Shown here: positions 51,136 to 60,719 of the stretch, piece by piece
Layout: the number at the start of each line of letters is the position of its first letter
Position numbering within the stretch: position 1 is the first letter of the stretch
DNA from: Candidatus Poribacteria bacterium
GTDB lineage: Bacteria > Poribacteria > WGA-4E > WGA-3G
Direction: 5' to 3'
Length of the DNA stretch: 64,000 nucleotides
Assembly: GCA_022822085.1 (NCBI GenBank)
Contig: JAJECK010000153.1
Span: 16,515-80,514, forward strand
The notes under the pieces: model-generated
The model's database searches: none
What the model was told of the DNA's origin: nothing
What the model saw: the letters and a program-made list of their open reading frames with translations, nothing else
Made by a program: the position numbers and the translations under genes

Positions 51136-53535
51136 ATGTTAAAGAAAAGACATCTCGTTTGTATGATTCTCATTTTTGGTATGGTCTGTATATCTATAAC
51201 AGCATTTGGTCAGGAAGAGGGTGCCACTGACGAATTGCAGGTTGGTACCGGTACTATATGGAACAGAACACTGTTAGGTGTTTTTGTTGTTATCGCAGTG
51301 TTCGTTTTCCATGGAATCGCTTATCTTGTACGATTGTTTAAAAAAGATAGACTTCAAAAAACGCTTATGAACAAGTATGTAGTCTTTCATATGAAAAACG
51401 GTCACCGTTATCATGGCACCATGCGTATAGATATGAAGGGGGCTGAGATTATATCAGAAGAATCAAGACAACGCGGGCAAGCTCCAAGTTATATTTTCAG
51501 CAAGAATCAATTGCAGGATAATATTGGCGCATATATTAGATACCATGACATCATGAATGAACGTGAAAAACGTGAACGTGCATGGGATCACGAGCGTCTG
51601 CTGAATCCACCATTGTCTCAACGGATTGTCCGTAGAATCAGAAACATGTTTGTTGAACTTGGGGGTGCTATGCAAAATGCAATGAACATGATTGGGCATA
51701 GTATCAAAAGTGCTACAAAGCCTGTATCACAACAGTTGAAACGTATTGATACGGCTGCTACTGAAATGGGTGGACAAGGTGGGACGGAGAGTACATTCAC
51801 TGGGTTACAGGATGATATGACAAAAGGTTTTATGGCAGAGGAGAGTTATGAAAGGATAATTGAACGTCTTGTCGGAACTCGTGTAAAATTCAGGATCGCA
51901 CAGGTTGAACGTGCTAATGGGGAATACATGGGACTGTTAAAGGATTACAATAAAAAATACATGTCCTTCATGACTGTAAAAGATAAGGATGGGAATGGGT
52001 TCAGAGACCAATGGGGATTGGGGATTGAGTACAAACACAATATTAACGCTATAAACCGTCGAGATGATCGTGGTCTCAGAACCCGTATGGTAGAGCAAGA
52101 TGGAAAATACTTCTTAGTCTTTGAAAACAATACAGCTTATACCATCCAGGTAGGCCATATTAAATTGCATGACGGATCACCTGAATGGGGCAGAAATATG
52201 GAGTTTAAATGGCACATAGAACCACTTAGCGTGAGAAGATTGCGTATCAATCCAGTATCACAACACAAAATCGCACCTTTTGATCGGGTTTCAATTCCTG
52301 AACACCGAACACCCAGGAATTTTAAAAGAATCAATGTTGAATTTCGGTCATTCCGTGATGCAGATGTTATATTTCCACGACCTGGTATATGCACTATTAT
52401 TGAAAGTGGAGAAAAACAGCAAATACAGACGTTCAGTATATCTGCGCTGACGGATGCAATGCTTGAAAAAAGTGAGACTGAAGAAATTGCGATTGAGGAT
52501 GCTCAAGGACGGCCGATCCACGGCATGAACTTGGTGCACGGATACATTACAAATGTTAATGAAGATCGGCTTGACGTGAAGTCTGTTGATTCCAGTTATA
52601 GTCGGCGGTGGGAGGTAGAAGCTGCGTATTCCCATTTTGATAAGGCATTGCGAAAAAAGATACCTATACATCGTCGGTTTGTACCGTACTTCGCACACAA
52701 AATTGCTGCTAGATCCGAAATTGTTGAACAGATACGTGGGAACAAGCTTCAACAAGAAGTACTGGGACAGTTAACCTATCCAAAAATAGTAAAGAAACGT
52801 TTGCGGATTCCTATGATGAGGAAGATAATACCTTCAAAGACAGAACTCCGTCTGCCACTTAAAGTTATGGCACTTACTGGCAATGGTACTCACGAAGAAT
52901 ATCCTTTTCTTGAAAGACTTGAATATATTAATGAACACCACATGCTTTATGAATCTGTCAACACTTTACGAAATGACCGTCTTGCGAAAATGGACATACT
53001 TTGGATTGGAAATGGTGAAATTTACAAAGAGGGTTATCGTCTGAACATTGATTCTGAACACCGTATCAAGAATTTTGTGAGTCAAGGCGGTGTCGTCATC
53101 GTTTCTGGACAGGATGTGAAGGCGAGTTATAGACAGAGACGTGGTGCTGGTTGGATTCCTGAACCGCTGACAGGGATAGAATATGACGAAGAGGACGAAC
53201 TCCTACCCACACCTCAAGGTAGAAGGAGTCGCATTTTTAATGCACCTAATGTGCTGAATACTACACCTGAAACCAAAGAGATACCTTTAGTCCGACTTGA
53301 TGATATGTGGGTTGACCCGTTGGGTAAATGGAATTCTCTTGCAAAATCAACAAAAGAAGATGCATCTGCACTACTTACACTGCCATTTCAGAAAGGATTG
53401 TATGTCGTTACAAGTTTAAAGAACGACAATGCAAGAGATATAGCAATAAACAATAAGTTGATGGAAAATTTGCTATTCTATTCAGTGAAGTGGTTGGATA
53501 ATCGTAAATGGAAAGAACGTTTTATGTTGAGATAA
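51136..53535 (+). CDS. Unrecognised 799-residue membrane-tethered protein with a GATase1-like C-terminal domain
   Basis: GGGGAGG precedes the ATG. A signal peptide-like segment at about 1-25 and one membrane helix at about 46-68 (LLGVFVVIAVFVFHGIAYLV) put most of the protein on one side of the membrane; orientation is unclear. No family is recognised for about 70-600. The C-terminal part resembles the class I glutamine-amidotransferase-like Rossmann fold seen in ThuA and related proteins (MDILWIGNGEI, FVSQGGVVIVSGQD near 618-660, LPFQKGLYVVTSLKN near 750-765). No catalytic Cys-His is visible. Convergent with a UPF0182 gene. Confidence 0.7.
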   Translation: MLKKRHLVCMILIFGMVCISITAFGQEEGATDELQVGTGTIWNRTLLGVFVVIAVFVFHGIAYLVRLFKKDRLQKTLMNKYVVFHMKNGHRYHGTMRIDMKGAEIISEESRQRGQAPSYIFSKNQLQDNIGAYIRYHDIMNEREKRERAWDHERLLNPPLSQRIVRRIRNMFVELGGAMQNAMNMIGHSIKSATKPVSQQLKRIDTAATEMGGQGGTESTFTGLQDDMTKGFMAEESYERIIERLVGTRVKFRIAQVERANGEYMGLLKDYNKKYMSFMTVKDKDGNGFRDQWGLGIEYKHNINAINRRDDRGLRTRMVEQDGKYFLVFENNTAYTIQVGHIKLHDGSPEWGRNMEFKWHIEPLSVRRLRINPVSQHKIAPFDRVSIPEHRTPRNFKRINVEFRSFRDADVIFPRPGICTIIESGEKQQIQTFSISALTDAMLEKSETEEIAIEDAQGRPIHGMNLVHGYITNVNEDRLDVKSVDSSYSRRWEVEAAYSHFDKALRKKIPIHRRFVPYFAHKIAARSEIVEQIRGNKLQQEVLGQLTYPKIVKKRLRIPMMRKIIPSKTELRLPLKVMALTGNGTHEEYPFLERLEYINEHHMLYESVNTLRNDRLAKMDILWIGNGEIYKEGYRLNIDSEHRIKNFVSQGGVVIVSGQDVKASYRQRRGAGWIPEPLTGIEYDEEDELLPTPQGRRSRIFNAPNVLNTTPETKEIPLVRLDDMWVDPLGKWNSLAKSTKEDASALLTLPFQKGLYVVTSLKNDNARDIAINNKLMENLLFYSVKWLDNRKWKERFMLR

Positions 53536-53551
53536 TCCACTGTATAATTGA

Positions 53552-53853
53552 TTATAGTAAAATCCGACACGCTGGCGCGGTTTCCTAACCTCGCCAAACA
53601 ACAATCCCCACACACTCACGCTGGCGAGGCGGGGAATGCCTTAATGGCATTCATACCCGGGGAATGACTAAATCATGCGAATACCATACGCGTATTCGCT
53701 TCATACCGTTGATTTCTTGATTTCTTCCTAACCTCACCAACAACAATCCCTACACATTCACGCTGTCGAGGCGGGGAATGCCTAAATGGCATTCATACCG
53801 TTGATTTCTTCCTAACCTCGCCAATGTCCAGGTAATTGTGGTTTTTACTGTAA
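53552..53853. mobile_element. Longer copy of the TTATAGTAAAA-bounded MITE-like element
   Basis: TTATAGTAAAA at 53552-53562 and TTTTACTGTAA at 53843-53853 (one mismatch in 11) flank 302 bases. The core is the same GGCGAGG/CCTCGCC palindrome as at 42740-42890, here repeated about three times with variants such as CGAATACCATACGCGTATTCG. It occupies most of the 369-base gap between two convergent genes; I see nothing else in that gap. Confidence 0.65.
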
Positions 53854-53904
53854 ACGTAGAGGTGTTATTAGGTAGATCAGCAGTCCTAATAACACCTTAT
53901 GATA

Positions 53905-56900
53905 TTAATTCTGTTTATTCTGTTGCTTGTTCTGTTTCTTTTTACCTTGGTTTTTTATTGCGGGTTTTTGTTGTTTCCCGTTTTCTCCGTTGTTAAGCAA
54001 TTTTGCTATTTCTTCAAGAGCTTTTCCAGTCTCTGCATGCGACTGCAAAAGCATCTCAATCTGTTCTTCAATTGTTGGCGTTTGTTCATCCTCAGAATTA
54101 ATAGTGTTCTCGTCAGGTTCATCCAACGTTTTCTGCCCTACGATAATTTCTTTTAAATCTTCAATAAATGATATATCGGATGCAAGCCTATTTGCAGCAA
54201 CAAATACTTCTTTTAGTTTTGGACGTTTTTTAATGACATCTGTAGATTTTTCATCAGTACTGTCTTTTTGCGGAATCTGATATACAGGTTCAACATAAAA
54301 GATACCTTTGTCAATAGGGAATATTTGAATATTCCCGCGAATTATAGGTTTATCTGCCCACACTTTATCAGCTAACTCATTTGTAATATCCACTTCAATC
54401 TGTTTTGGTCCGTCCACACCGTTTGGATTAGAAAGAATATAGACTATTCGTTCACCATAGTTTGGTGAATCACATCTTGAAACTAACCATGCCATCATAT
54501 TAAATTCTTTTAATTCTGGTGTAAATGGAACCATATTTACAAACTCTAGGCTCGTTTCTCCTGGTAGTTTTAGCATGGCATAATATGGCATCATCTCCTG
54601 ATCTGGACTATCCGAATAATATATTTCACTTGGAATATGCCAACGGTCAACTCTGTTGAAGAAGTTACCAGCGTCTTCAACATGATAAACACCATAGATT
54701 TTTGCTTGGATACGGGTTAGATAATCAGGAAAGCGAAGATGGTTTTCCAATCCTTCAGGCATTTCATTGATTTTCTTAAATAAATTCGGAAATGATTTGT
54801 TATAAGCTTCAGTTATTACTTCATTGTCTTTAATTGCATAAAAACTAACTTCACCGGAATAGGCATTTACGACTGCAACACCTGGATTTCGAATGTAATT
54901 GAATTTCTTGAATCGTTTAAATTGCGGTTCTAAATAATTGCTGTCAGAAGTAGGTGATGTATCATCTTCATAAAACTGGGCATTTGGAAAATACTTACTT
55001 GTTATATAAAAATCAACAATCCACCATAGTTGTCCATTATTTATTACAATATATGGATCGGGGTCAAAATCTAAAAATGGAGCGATATGTGACAAACGGT
55101 CAGTAACCATTTTCTTTCCTCTTCGTGTGCCGATTTTCCGCCAGAACATAATACGACTATCGGAGTTTATCGCCTCATTGCGAAGTATTCTAAAAGTGTG
55201 GAATCTTACTGAGAAACAGAGTCGTCTGAACCACCCCCCTAACTGTACTCCTCCCGTTCCTTGGTAATGATACTTTTTCTCTGCCATTTCTGATATTGAA
55301 GTATCTTTTCTATTAGTTTCATTATTTATTTCTTTATATTCAAGATCGTATTCAGGTTCATCAGTATTCACGATTACATAATCATGAGTCATCTCACCAT
55401 AGTAAATCCTCGGTTCAATAACCTTTAATTCTGGATACTCTTCATTATAGTACATATAGGGTTGTTTTATTGGTTCTTTATTTTTCTTCTCTGTTACAGG
55501 AATGCCTTTTACCCAGAAGACTGGGTTCCAATCTTCTATTTCATTTGCAGGTGACATATAGACACCATATCCGTGTGTAAGACTGAGTTTCTGAAGTCTC
55601 CATCCTACTGCTTGGTCAGGTTCAACCTCCTGTGCTGCAATTAATACCTGTCTGTACTGTTCAGCATTTTCAATATTATCATTCTTTTGATCCACCGCAT
55701 CATTGCTATCAGTGTTATCCATAGATTCGTATGATGTGTTTGTCTGTAAATTAGATTCTGATGTGGTATATCCACCCACACGGTACCTATCTACATCAGT
55801 AAAACGGTAAAAGTTATGATGTCTAACGAGGTGGTCTGCACGTAACAGATGAAATAAAACCTGCCTATCCCATAGTTGAATGTTCTGTACAACTTCAGGA
55901 TTAACTTTGACCATATCTAACGTTGCGAATTCTTCTTCATAGATTACTTCTCTTATAGTGTTTATATCAAAAGCAGAGCGAGTACTTTGAATATGTGCTT
56001 CTAGATATTCTCTTTCTTTCTCAAGTTCATAAGTTTTTACATTCCACCAATGATTAGCAAAGGGATATACATGAATTAGTGTTATGTAACTAACCGCCCA
56101 TACGACAATGGACATATACCATATTATGCGTTTTCGTGAAAATAGATTAAATACAATTACAACGCCTATTATGAGTAAAATTCCCGAATAAATTCTAGTT
56201 GCAAAAGCTAGTTGATCATCCATATAAAAGAGACCATTTAATTCAGTTAAACCATCTGAAATTGTTGTGGTATAGACTTTGCCCCATAGATTTAAATAGA
56301 TCCTCCATATAACGACTAACAATAAAAGTAACCATAAAATGGATCCATGTAAAACGATGTTTCTTTTTACAAATCCCATTGAACGTGCATCACGACGATA
56401 ATAGAAATTATAAAGCAAACCGACAATACCACAGGTTACAATAAACAGGATCTGAATCCATAGACTGATTGCTTTGTGCATTGGATAGGAAAATAGATAG
56501 AAATTAACATCTTTGCCAAAGAAGCGTGATTTTTCTTTAGGTTGCTGGTTAATTACGGTATCAGTTTTTTCTGTGTCTAATTCTTCAAGATTTGCTATTT
56601 CGTCATCTTCAAGTTCTGCCGGAACTGTTTCTGTTGTCTCTTGGTCAGCATTTGTTTTTTCTGTATCCTGTTGTTCGGCATCGGCTATTTCTACTTCCTG
56701 TTGTTCGGCATTTGCAAGTGCTACTTTTTCCTCTTTAGGTTGTCCCGTATAGAGGATATATTCGTCATGTAGCGACATCATTGGGACAGCAAAGATGATT
56801 GCGATGAGTATAGAACCGCAAAAGAAGGTGCGGTGGAAGGATACGGTTTGGTCATGCACCCACCGTGAAAACTCTCTCGGTTCTGGACAGAGGAGTTTTG

Positions 56901-57228
56901 CTATCACTGCGTTTATATTCATAAACACTAATGCGGCAAAGAAAAATCCGAAGAAGAGGCCCCACCGGATTTTTATGATTTTCCAAAAGACATCTGAGTA
57001 ACCAACGTTTTCAAAATACCATAGGTGTTCTGTATAGAGATAGGAATAGGGAGAGAAACTACTGAGCAGTGCAATTCCCCCGATTCCCCATAAAAAATAT
57101 GCTTGGAATTTGAGGGAGAGTTTACGATACCATATTCCCCGGCGATAGCGATAGATTCCCCATATTAGGGTGATCGTAATTACAACGACATTTAGAAGTA
57201 GCCATGCAATTGAAATGTCAGGAGTCAT
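53905..57228 (-). CDS. UPF0182 family integral membrane protein
   Basis: 1107 residues from the ATG at 57228, six bases after GAGGTG; a GTG at 57237 is part of that ribosome site. The N-terminal third holds about seven membrane helices (WLLLNVVVITITLIWGIY, then LLSSFSPYSYLYTEHLWYFE, the family's signature stretch). The rest is a large soluble region including VEPVYQIPQ and KEVFVAANRLASD. Between the early helices is an acidic, repetitive insert at about 165-240 (ANAEQQEVEIADAEQQDTEK). The C-terminal tail is Lys/Gln/Asn-rich. Function of UPF0182 is unknown. Confidence 0.92.
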   Translation of the reverse strand: MTPDISIAWLLLNVVVITITLIWGIYRYRRGIWYRKLSLKFQAYFLWGIGGIALLSSFSPYSYLYTEHLWYFENVGYSDVFWKIIKIRWGLFFGFFFAALVFMNINAVIAKLLCPEPREFSRWVHDQTVSFHRTFFCGSILIAIIFAVPMMSLHDEYILYTGQPKEEKVALANAEQQEVEIADAEQQDTEKTNADQETTETVPAELEDDEIANLEELDTEKTDTVINQQPKEKSRFFGKDVNFYLFSYPMHKAISLWIQILFIVTCGIVGLLYNFYYRRDARSMGFVKRNIVLHGSILWLLLLLVVIWRIYLNLWGKVYTTTISDGLTELNGLFYMDDQLAFATRIYSGILLIIGVVIVFNLFSRKRIIWYMSIVVWAVSYITLIHVYPFANHWWNVKTYELEKEREYLEAHIQSTRSAFDINTIREVIYEEEFATLDMVKVNPEVVQNIQLWDRQVLFHLLRADHLVRHHNFYRFTDVDRYRVGGYTTSESNLQTNTSYESMDNTDSNDAVDQKNDNIENAEQYRQVLIAAQEVEPDQAVGWRLQKLSLTHGYGVYMSPANEIEDWNPVFWVKGIPVTEKKNKEPIKQPYMYYNEEYPELKVIEPRIYYGEMTHDYVIVNTDEPEYDLEYKEINNETNRKDTSISEMAEKKYHYQGTGGVQLGGWFRRLCFSVRFHTFRILRNEAINSDSRIMFWRKIGTRRGKKMVTDRLSHIAPFLDFDPDPYIVINNGQLWWIVDFYITSKYFPNAQFYEDDTSPTSDSNYLEPQFKRFKKFNYIRNPGVAVVNAYSGEVSFYAIKDNEVITEAYNKSFPNLFKKINEMPEGLENHLRFPDYLTRIQAKIYGVYHVEDAGNFFNRVDRWHIPSEIYYSDSPDQEMMPYYAMLKLPGETSLEFVNMVPFTPELKEFNMMAWLVSRCDSPNYGERIVYILSNPNGVDGPKQIEVDITNELADKVWADKPIIRGNIQIFPIDKGIFYVEPVYQIPQKDSTDEKSTDVIKKRPKLKEVFVAANRLASDISFIEDLKEIIVGQKTLDEPDENTINSEDEQTPTIEEQIEMLLQSHAETGKALEEIAKLLNNGENGKQQKPAIKNQGKKKQNKQQNKQN

Positions 57229-57420
57229 TGGAAACACCTCAGTCTACAAATATGTCTTGATGTAGTGTGAGAACCTTATTATAGAATACCATTATATTTA
57301 CCTAATGTCAAGGTAATCAGTGTGTAGACAAGTTATTACAGTTTCTACTCTTGAAAAACAGGTGATTATACATTATAATTGTAGATAATACATCAGATAA
57401 TTCTATAGGAGGAAAGTAAA

Positions 57421-58434
57421 TTGATTCTTGATGCAATTAAGAAGGTGATAGATGGTATATCCTTAACTGAAGATGAGATGGTTGAGACTATGACTGAGAT
57501 TATGGAGGGTGAGACGACAGATGCCCAAATTGCATGTTTTTTGACAGCATTGCGTTTAAAAGGTGAAACGATTGAAGAAATTACGGGGGCTGCTCGCGTG
57601 ATGCGTGCAAAAGCAACACTGGTGCCAACAAAGCAACCTTTGGTGGTAGATACCTGCAGCACAGGTGGAACAGGACTGAATTCATTCAATATATCAACTA
57701 CATCAGCGTTTGTTGTAGCAGGTGCTGGTGTTCCCGTTGCTAAGCATGGAAATAGAGGTGTAACTCGGCAAAGCGGCAGTGCAAATGTCCTGATGGCTTT
57801 GGGTGTTAATATTGAGATTCCTCCAGAACACGTTGGTCAGTGTATTGATGAGGTGGGAATAGGTTTTCTTTTTGCCCCGATGCTGCACGGTGCGATGAAG
57901 CATGCTATTGGACCTCGTCGTGAAATTGGCATCCGCACAATATTTAATGCCCTTGGTCCACTCACCAATCCTGCTGGGGCACAAGCACAGGTTCTCGGTG
58001 TGTATGCTCGCGAACTCACACCGATGCATGCAAATGTGCTGAAGAATCTTGGCACACAACATGCTTATGTAGTGCACGGGAACGATGGATTAGACGAAAT
58101 CACAACGACCACGACGACTCGTATGTCTATACTTGAAAATGGAGATGTGAACACATATACCTTTGACCCAACAAAACATGGTGTCCCTAAGGCAGAACCG
58201 GAGTCGCTTCTTGGCGGAACACCTGAAGAGAATGCAGAGATAACTATGAACGTCCTAAAAGGTGAAAATGGACCAAAACGCGATATCGTGGTGTTGAATG
58301 CTGCTGCTGCGATTGTAGCAGGGGGAAAAGCGACGAGTATAGATAATGGACTGGAACTTGCTGCCGAATCTATTGACTCTGGTAGGGCAATGGAGAAATT
58401 GGAAGATTTGAAATCAGTATCAAATCAATCATAA
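57421..58434 (+). CDS. trpD: Anthranilate phosphoribosyltransferase TrpD
   Basis: 337 residues from a TTG at 57421 with a strong AGGAGG at 57407-57412. Conserved glycine-rich PRPP-binding DTCSTGGTGLNSFNISTTSA, then AKHGNRGVTRQSGSANVLMA, and the anthranilate-site GFLFAPMLHGAMKHAIGPRR. It transfers the phosphoribosyl group to anthranilate in tryptophan synthesis. TrpC follows 6 bases later. No trpE, trpG, trpA or trpB is in the window, so the pathway is split in this genome. Confidence 0.96.
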   Translation: MILDAIKKVIDGISLTEDEMVETMTEIMEGETTDAQIACFLTALRLKGETIEEITGAARVMRAKATLVPTKQPLVVDTCSTGGTGLNSFNISTTSAFVVAGAGVPVAKHGNRGVTRQSGSANVLMALGVNIEIPPEHVGQCIDEVGIGFLFAPMLHGAMKHAIGPRREIGIRTIFNALGPLTNPAGAQAQVLGVYARELTPMHANVLKNLGTQHAYVVHGNDGLDEITTTTTTRMSILENGDVNTYTFDPTKHGVPKAEPESLLGGTPEENAEITMNVLKGENGPKRDIVVLNAAAAIVAGGKATSIDNGLELAAESIDSGRAMEKLEDLKSVSNQS

Positions 58435-58440
58435 TACATC

Positions 58441-59214
58441 ATGATATTAGACACAATTATTGCTCATAAACGGAAAGAACTTCAAACTGAAAAGGAAAAG
58501 TTCCCGCTTCCGACACTACAAGCCAAATTGGTAAATCTCCCGCATACGAAGAATTTTCATCAAGCCATCGCACAATCTGGCACCATAAATCTGATTGCAG
58601 AAGTTAAGAAGAAATCACCAAGTAAAGGAATTATCCGTGAAGATTTCGATCCTGTTGATATAGCAAATATATATGCTGAGAACGGTGCAGCTGCCATTTC
58701 TGTATTGACAGATGTTCAGTTTTTTGATGGTAGACTTGATTACCTAACTGCTATCCGTGAAGTCGTTGATGTGCCATTGTTACGAAAGGACTTTACAATA
58801 GATCCATATCATATCTATCAAGCTCGGTCCGCAGGTGCAGATGCTGTCCTGCTTATTGTCGCTGTGTTGACAAAGCAACAACTGCGTGAGTATATAGACA
58901 TAGCATCTTCGCTATCAATGGCAACTTTGGTAGAGGTGCATACGGAAGAGGAGTTGGAAATTGCTTTAGATGTTGGGGCAGAGATAATCGGTGTAAACAA
59001 TCGAGATTTGCGAACTTTTGATACGAAATTGGAAACGACATTTAGGTTAAGAGAATCAATTCCATCTGAGAAAGTTGTTGTAAGTGAGAGTGGTATATAC
59101 ACCCGTGCTGATGTGGAATCATTACGGGAAGCAGGTGTAAATGCTATTCTCGTAGGAGAATCATTGATGCGTAGTGCTGATATTGCCGAACATGTCCGGA
59201 ATTTGATTGGATAA
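58441..59214 (+). CDS. trpC: Indole-3-glycerol phosphate synthase TrpC
   Basis: 257 residues. TIM barrel with LIAEVKKKSPSKGIIREDFD (catalytic Lys), AAISVLTDVQFFDG, VPLLRKDFTIDPYHI, AEIIGVNNRDLRTFDTKLET and VVVSESGIYTRADVE. It converts carboxyphenylaminodeoxyribulose phosphate to indole-3-glycerol phosphate, the step after TrpD and the isomerase TrpF (not here). It lies 6 bases after trpD. Confidence 0.97.
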   Translation: MILDTIIAHKRKELQTEKEKFPLPTLQAKLVNLPHTKNFHQAIAQSGTINLIAEVKKKSPSKGIIREDFDPVDIANIYAENGAAAISVLTDVQFFDGRLDYLTAIREVVDVPLLRKDFTIDPYHIYQARSAGADAVLLIVAVLTKQQLREYIDIASSLSMATLVEVHTEEELEIALDVGAEIIGVNNRDLRTFDTKLETTFRLRESIPSEKVVVSESGIYTRADVESLREAGVNAILVGESLMRSADIAEHVRNLIG

Positions 59215-59217
59215 CGA

Positions 59218-59655
59218 TTATATGGAAATTACCTCTATACCGTTCCGTTTAAGCAATGCTGTGGTAACACCATCACCTGAGATAAGAGTTGCTGAAAATG
59301 TGCCATCATAGATTGTACCACAACCACATGATGGACTTCTTGCTTTGAGGAGGACTGAAGTTGCACCCTGTGATTGCGCTAATTCCAGTGCATGTTTTGC
59401 TCCCTTAAGAAATTCCTCGGTTTTGTCCTCACCATCTGCTGTTAACACTTTAGCTTTACCATCCAAAACATCGTTTCCATCTCCACCGACAATTTCAACT
59501 GCAGGACGTGGGGTAGGCAGTCCTCCTGCTTCTTCTGGACATACAGATATCAGTTCGTTACCTTGATAGTGTTTGATTGCATTATCATCGCGGCTATTAC
59601 CGCCATCGTATCTGCAGTTGACACCGAGAAGGCACGCACTGATAAGAATTTTCAT
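59218..59655 (-). CDS. DUF523 family protein
   Basis: 145 residues from the ATG at 59655, which shares one base with the birA stop (TAATG), so the two are translationally coupled; an earlier start five codons upstream would lie inside birA. Family motifs: ILISACLLGVNCRYDGGNS, CPEEAGGLPTPRPAVE and LLKARSPSCGCG, with several conserved cysteines that could bind an iron-sulfur cluster or metal. Function unknown. The gene ends two bases from the trpC stop on the other strand. Confidence 0.9.
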   Translation of the reverse strand: MKILISACLLGVNCRYDGGNSRDDNAIKHYQGNELISVCPEEAGGLPTPRPAVEIVGGDGNDVLDGKAKVLTADGEDKTEEFLKGAKHALELAQSQGATSVLLKARSPSCGCGTIYDGTFSATLISGDGVTTALLKRNGIEVISI

Positions 59656-60314
59656 TACTTTTCTTCCCAATTTTTTATTTTTTCATCAATGACAGATATG
59701 TTGTTTGATTTCAGATAATGATAGTTTGCTTCAAGATTTTGCAGAACTGCATTTAGCACTTCAGCCCGACATATTTCTCTGTATTCTATATTTGATGTAG
59801 CGATCAGTAATGATGTTGCTGTGTTACGTAGTTCTTGTGGAAATTCATCGGTTGTGATATTGACATTGATACCAAAACCTAACACGAAGAAGGATTGGTT
59901 GTGCTTGTCGTATTCAATTTCTGTGAGAACTCCCGCGACCTTCTTTTTATCAATTCTGATGTCATTTGGATGCTTTATCTTTGCATCTAATCCCGTGATT
60001 TTATGAATGCCTTGAGCAATAGAGAGTGCGCCTATTAGGTTCGGTAAATGCACTTGATTCTGTTTCAAACGGTGTGTGAAGATGACAGATGCAAGAATAC
60101 ATTTGTTGGGTGGTGCATCCCATTTTCTTCCATATCTTCCTCGTCCTGCTGTTTGATGTTCTGTGATGATGAGTGTTCCTTCTATTGCTCCCTTTGTTTT
60201 TCCACGTGTGATTGCTATATCGTTTGTTGATGTTAGTTGTGTGTAGTGTTCTATATGTGGAATTCCTATTATTTTCGTGTTAAGTGTTTCGCGTAAGGTA
60301 TTTATGTTTATCAC
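59655..60314 (-). CDS. birA: Biotin--[acetyl-CoA-carboxylase] ligase, short form without HTH
   Basis: 219 residues from a GTG at 60314. Catalytic domain only: TSTNDIAITRG, the biotinyl-AMP-binding TAGRGRYGRKWD, ILASVIFTH, IKHPNDIRIDKKKVAGVLTE (KWPND in most homologues; here KHPND) and FVLGFGINVNIT. No N-terminal HTH, so it does not repress the biotin operon, and the SH3-like C-terminal domain is mostly missing. It attaches biotin to the carboxylase carrier protein. Confidence 0.95.
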   Translation of the reverse strand: MININTLRETLNTKIIGIPHIEHYTQLTSTNDIAITRGKTKGAIEGTLIITEHQTAGRGRYGRKWDAPPNKCILASVIFTHRLKQNQVHLPNLIGALSIAQGIHKITGLDAKIKHPNDIRIDKKKVAGVLTEIEYDKHNQSFFVLGFGINVNITTDEFPQELRNTATSLLIATSNIEYREICRAEVLNAVLQNLEANYHYLKSNNISVIDEKIKNWEEK

Positions 60315-60343
60315 TGTAATTAGGAATATCGGATATATATTTT

Positions 60344-60444
60344 AACGTGAGTTTGATAATTCGTCACAAATATCTGCGTGTCCGTTGGGTTGAGGACGAA
60401 ACCCAACGGACAGTGGCTATGGATTTTATTATCAAACTCACGTT
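60344..60444. mobile_element. Nested palindromic element with 17-bp terminal inverted repeats
   Basis: AACGTGAGTTTGATAAT at 60344-60360 pairs exactly with 60428-60444. Inside, GTCCGTTGGGTT (60380-60391) pairs exactly with AACCCAACGGAC (60400-60411). The 101-base unit has a decayed relative at 17293-17353. Confidence 0.7.
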
Positions 60445-60484
60445 ATTTTATAGTGGATTCTACAATTAACTTTACACATCTGAA

Positions 60485-60551
60485 CTGTCCGAGGGAACTC
60501 CGATTCCCGACTTCCAATGGTTTCGTCGCGATTCGGAGATCGCTCGGACAG
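60485..60551. repeat. Imperfect inverted repeat related to the core of the 46592-46728 element
   Basis: CTGTCCGAG at 60485-60493 pairs exactly with CTCGGACAG at 60543-60551; the adjoining 13 or so bases also pair imperfectly (GGAACTCCGATTCCCGAC against GTCGCGATTCGGAGATC). The same two sequence blocks occur in the MITE-like element at 46592-46728, in the opposite order. Confidence 0.6.
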
Positions 60552-60561
60552 AATATATGTT

Positions 60562-60719
60562 ATACCATTTCTAATTGACAAATTGTCATAAATAAACTGT
60601 AGGTCGGGTAGAGCGAAGCGAAACCCGACATTGAAACTCTGTCTAACCCTACGTGTCGGGTTTCGCTTCGCTCTACCCGACCTACGAAATAATGCTACAT
60701 CATCATTTAGAAATGGTAT
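60562..60719. mobile_element. Hairpin element with 13-bp terminal inverted repeats and a 32-bp perfect stem
   Basis: ATACCATTTCTAA at 60562-60574 pairs with 60707-60719. Inside, 60599-60630 pairs perfectly over 32 bases with 60654-60685 (starting GTAGGTCGGGTAGAGCGAAG). The right end includes the first base of the TPR gene's TAA stop (complement of 60719-60721). Confidence 0.75.

Larger units (their letters stand above)
60315..60718. other. Intergenic gap filled by three palindromic elements
   Basis: No gene is seen. The gap holds the nested palindrome at 60344-60444, an imperfect inverted repeat at 60485-60551 and a hairpin element at 60562-60719, described separately. Confidence 0.7.

Noticed and set aside
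53927..54280. 117-residue open frame on the plus strand inside the UPF0182 gene
   Set aside because: It lies wholly within the strongly supported minus-strand gene and has a composition typical of an antisense frame.
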